Positions 13,307 to 14,628 of a DNA stretch of 14,628 bases are shown piece after piece. Origin of the DNA: an uncultured Eubacteriales bacterium (GTDB lineage: Bacteria; Bacillota; Clostridia; Oscillospirales; Acutalibacteraceae); the NCBI GenBank assembly GCA_910580045.1, contig CAJTXF010000067.1, forward strand, positions 1 to 14,628, given 5' to 3'. Under the pieces are notes generated by a model, which searched no databases, was not told the origin of the DNA, and was given only the letters and a program-made list of their open reading frames with translations. Every line of letters begins with the position of its first letter. Position 1 is the stretch's first letter. The translations under genes were made by a program, and so were the position numbers.

Positions 13307-13322
13307 CAGGCCAGTGCGGGTC

Positions 13323-13351
13323 TTGACTTGCCGGGTGGTTTGTTGTATGAT
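13323..13351 (+). promoter_or_regulatory. Promoter of the sigma factor gene
   Basis: TTGACT (13323-13328), a 17-bp spacer and TATGAT (13346-13351). It starts only 9 bp after the right flank of the mobile-element copy. Transcription from about 13358 would give an unusually long leader of about 207 nt. Confidence 0.75.
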
Positions 13352-13454
13352 AGATTTGTCTTATCTACAGGGCTTCCGGCGGGTCTCTGCTATCTTCCCC
13401 CAAAAAAATCCTGAGGCGCCCGAGGGGCCCATACTCAGCTTGTGTGAACAGGCC

Positions 13455-13490
13455 CAGTGTCTGTTTGAAAACCTGGGGACACTGCTTTTT
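13455..13490 (+). terminator. Possible attenuator hairpin in the sigma gene leader
   Basis: CAGTGTC (13455-13461) pairs with GACACTG (13478-13484), with GTTT/AAAC pairing inside, and CTTTTT follows. The 3' arm can alternatively pair with CAGTGTCCC at 13523-13531, so two exclusive folds exist. Confidence 0.4.
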
Positions 13491-13564
13491 CGCCCGGCGA
13501 TGGCCATTTCTGGGCAAATATCCAGTGTCCCTCTGGCAGACTCAGCCTAGAAAGAGGGGATTTT

Positions 13565-14527
13565 GTGTCTGATGACTACCGGGATTACAGCGACGAGCGC
13601 CTGACAGCCCTGGTGCGCCAGGGTGCGCCCGAGGCTTTTGTAGAGCTGAGCACCCGCTATATGGGGCTGGTCCGCGGCAAGGCCCAGACCTTTACAGGCC
13701 CCGGCGCACCAGAAAAGGACGATTTGTTTCAGGAGGGGTTCTTGGGCCTGTATGCTGCCGCGCTCAGCTTTCAGCCAGAGGGCGGGGCGTCCTTCTCCAC
13801 CTATGCGGGGGTCTGCGTGTATAACCGGATGGCCAGCCTGGCCAGAAGCCGCCAAAGCCCTGGGAACCGGGCCCTCAGCGAGTCTCTGCCCCTGGACACG
13901 GCTGGAGAGCTGCCAGCCCCTGGCGCAGGCCCAGAGGGCCGCTATGAGCTCAGCGAGAGTTTTCTCTGCATGTGGCGCAGGGCAGAGGCAGCCCTCAGCC
14001 CCCTGGAGCTGCGGGTGCTGCGAATGTACCTGTCCGGCTGGCGGCGGGAAGAGGTGGAGCGGCGGGCGGGTATCAGCCTGAAAACCTTTGACAATGCCCT
14101 GCACCGGGTGCGCGCCAAGCTGCGGAAATTGTGGAATACCTCTCTTTCCAAAGGGAGAAGGGATGATTTAAGAATGTATGAGGATGTAATCCTCCGCTGC
14201 CGGGAGTGCGGACGGGAGTTTGTGTTCACTGGGGCGGAGCAGGAGTTTTACGCGGAGAAGGGCTTCACCAAGTGGCCCCGCCGCTGCAAGGACTGCCGCA
14301 AGGCAGTGGGCAGGCAGTATACAGGTGTGTGCGCGGCCTGCGGAAAAGAGGCCCGGGTGCCCTTCCCCCCGGCAGAGGACCGGCTGGTGTACTGCCGGGA
14401 CTGCTTTGCCCAAATGGCGGCAGAGCGCCGGGAGCTGCGGGCCCAGCGCAGGGAAGATGCCCAGGCCCGGCCGGGGGCCGAGAGAAACCTGCGGGAAAAA
14501 ATAAAAAAAGATGAAAAAATGTCTTGA
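13565..14527 (+). CDS. Sigma-70 family factor fused in frame to a double zinc-ribbon protein
   Basis: A 320-aa protein with two parts. Residues 1 to about 195 are a sigma-70 family factor, nearest in layout to SigH-like factors: region 2 with DDLFQEGFLGLYAAALSF and FSTYAGVCVYNRMASLAR, then region 4 with LSPLELRVLRMYLSGWRREEV and a recognition helix around SLKTFDNALHRVRAKLRKL. Residues 204-320 (MYEDVILRCRECGREFVF) match the start of a stand-alone zinc-ribbon protein: C212/C215/C241/C244 form one knuckle and C256/C259/C277/C280 a second, followed by a charged Arg/Lys-rich tail. Both other frames hit TGA or TAA just before the internal ATG 14174, which is what two ancestral genes joined by a small indel would leave. 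GTG 13565 follows AGAGGGG. Fusion, frameshift or sequencing error remain open. Confidence 0.85.
   Translation: MSDDYRDYSDERLTALVRQGAPEAFVELSTRYMGLVRGKAQTFTGPGAPEKDDLFQEGFLGLYAAALSFQPEGGASFSTYAGVCVYNRMASLARSRQSPGNRALSESLPLDTAGELPAPGAGPEGRYELSESFLCMWRRAEAALSPLELRVLRMYLSGWRREEVERRAGISLKTFDNALHRVRAKLRKLWNTSLSKGRRDDLRMYEDVILRCRECGREFVFTGAEQEFYAEKGFTKWPRRCKDCRKAVGRQYTGVCAACGKEARVPFPPAEDRLVYCRDCFAQMAAERRELRAQRREDAQARPGAERNLREKIKKDEKMS
14152..14176 (+). promoter_or_regulatory. Possible internal translation start for the zinc-ribbon part
   Basis: AGGGAGAAGGG (14152-14162) lies 11 nt before the in-frame ATG 14174, where the sequence becomes the typical zinc-ribbon N terminus. This could give a separate 117-aa product in addition to the fusion. 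Confidence 0.4.
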
Positions 14528-14552
14528 CAAATCCCGCTGCAGGAGGTATAAT
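14524..14552 (+). promoter_or_regulatory. Perfect consensus promoter of tRNA-Asp
   Basis: TTGACA (14524-14529), 17 bp and TATAAT (14547-14552). The -35 box overlaps the TGA stop (14525-14527) of the sigma fusion gene. The start near 14559 leaves about 13 nt before the mature tRNA. Confidence 0.88.
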
Positions 14553-14571
14553 AACGGAGGTTGGTTGGCTT

Positions 14572-14628
14572 GGCCCGGTAGTTCAGTTGGTTAGAACGCT
14601 AGCCTGTCACGCTAGAGGTCGACGGTTC
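14572..14628 (+). tRNA. tRNA-Asp (GTC), cut by the window end
   Basis: The acceptor strand GGCCCGG (14572-14578), TA, a D arm GTTC...GAAC, and an anticodon stem CTAGC/GCTAG around the loop CTGTCAC with anticodon GTC. The variable loop and the start of the T arm (GACGGTTC) reach the window edge, so the 3' half of the T arm and the acceptor strand are missing. Confidence 0.95.

Noticed and set aside
13119..13550. 143-codon frame across both miniature elements
   Set aside because: It starts within the element's stem, and because the copies are 130 bp apart they are read in different frames; no conserved protein is visible.

Overview
This window is a bacterial chromosome segment, most likely from a GC-rich, low-oxygen Clostridia lineage such as the Oscillospiraceae. 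That placement is inferred from the Bacillus/Clostridium-type short Pgi, the yceD-rpmF pair, the DUF512 radical SAM gene beside der, PlsY as acyltransferase, an aldo/keto reductase with ferredoxin-like cysteine clusters, strong sigma-A promoters with 17-bp spacers, AGGAGG ribosome binding sites and rho-independent terminators. No species can be named from the sequence alone.

Left part (1-6850), housekeeping on the + strand: pgi with a clear promoter; a small conserved P-loop protein; yceD-rpmF from a perfect consensus promoter, ended by a long terminator; a PDZ/radical SAM/DUF512 protein; the ribosome-assembly GTPase der; and plsY, ended by a perfect 16-bp terminator hairpin. The intergenic gaps at 4402-4553 and 5880-6071 are full of strong hairpins that resemble dispersed intergenic repeats.

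Middle (6850-8610), small accessory genes on the + strand: a ribbon-helix-helix protein of 58 aa, a hairpin and a run of ribosome-binding-site-like repeats, a 77-aa helical protein of unknown function, and two tandem NUDIX hydrolases closed by a bidirectional terminator. Then on the - strand (8624-11946): a DUF1861-type putative glycoside-processing protein downstream of a Gfo/Idh/MocA dehydrogenase (a likely sugar operon), and a [4Fe-4S] aldo/keto reductase whose promoter has the hallmarks of a MerR-controlled promoter, although no MerR gene lies in the window.

Right part (11947-14628): two divergent small XRE-type regulators share a control region containing a 20-bp palindrome. A 761-bp gap without a supported gene follows. 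It holds a leftward promoter with a long inverted repeat, and two 90-bp copies of a small element with terminal inverted repeats, different flanking direct repeats (candidate target-site duplications) and an internal hairpin with a compensatory base-pair change. This miniature mobile-element-like pair is the most novel structure seen. Downstream, a sigma-70 family gene is fused in frame to a double zinc-ribbon protein that in related bacteria is expected as a separate gene. The window ends inside a tRNA-Asp(GTC) gene whose perfect promoter overlaps the stop codon of the fusion gene.
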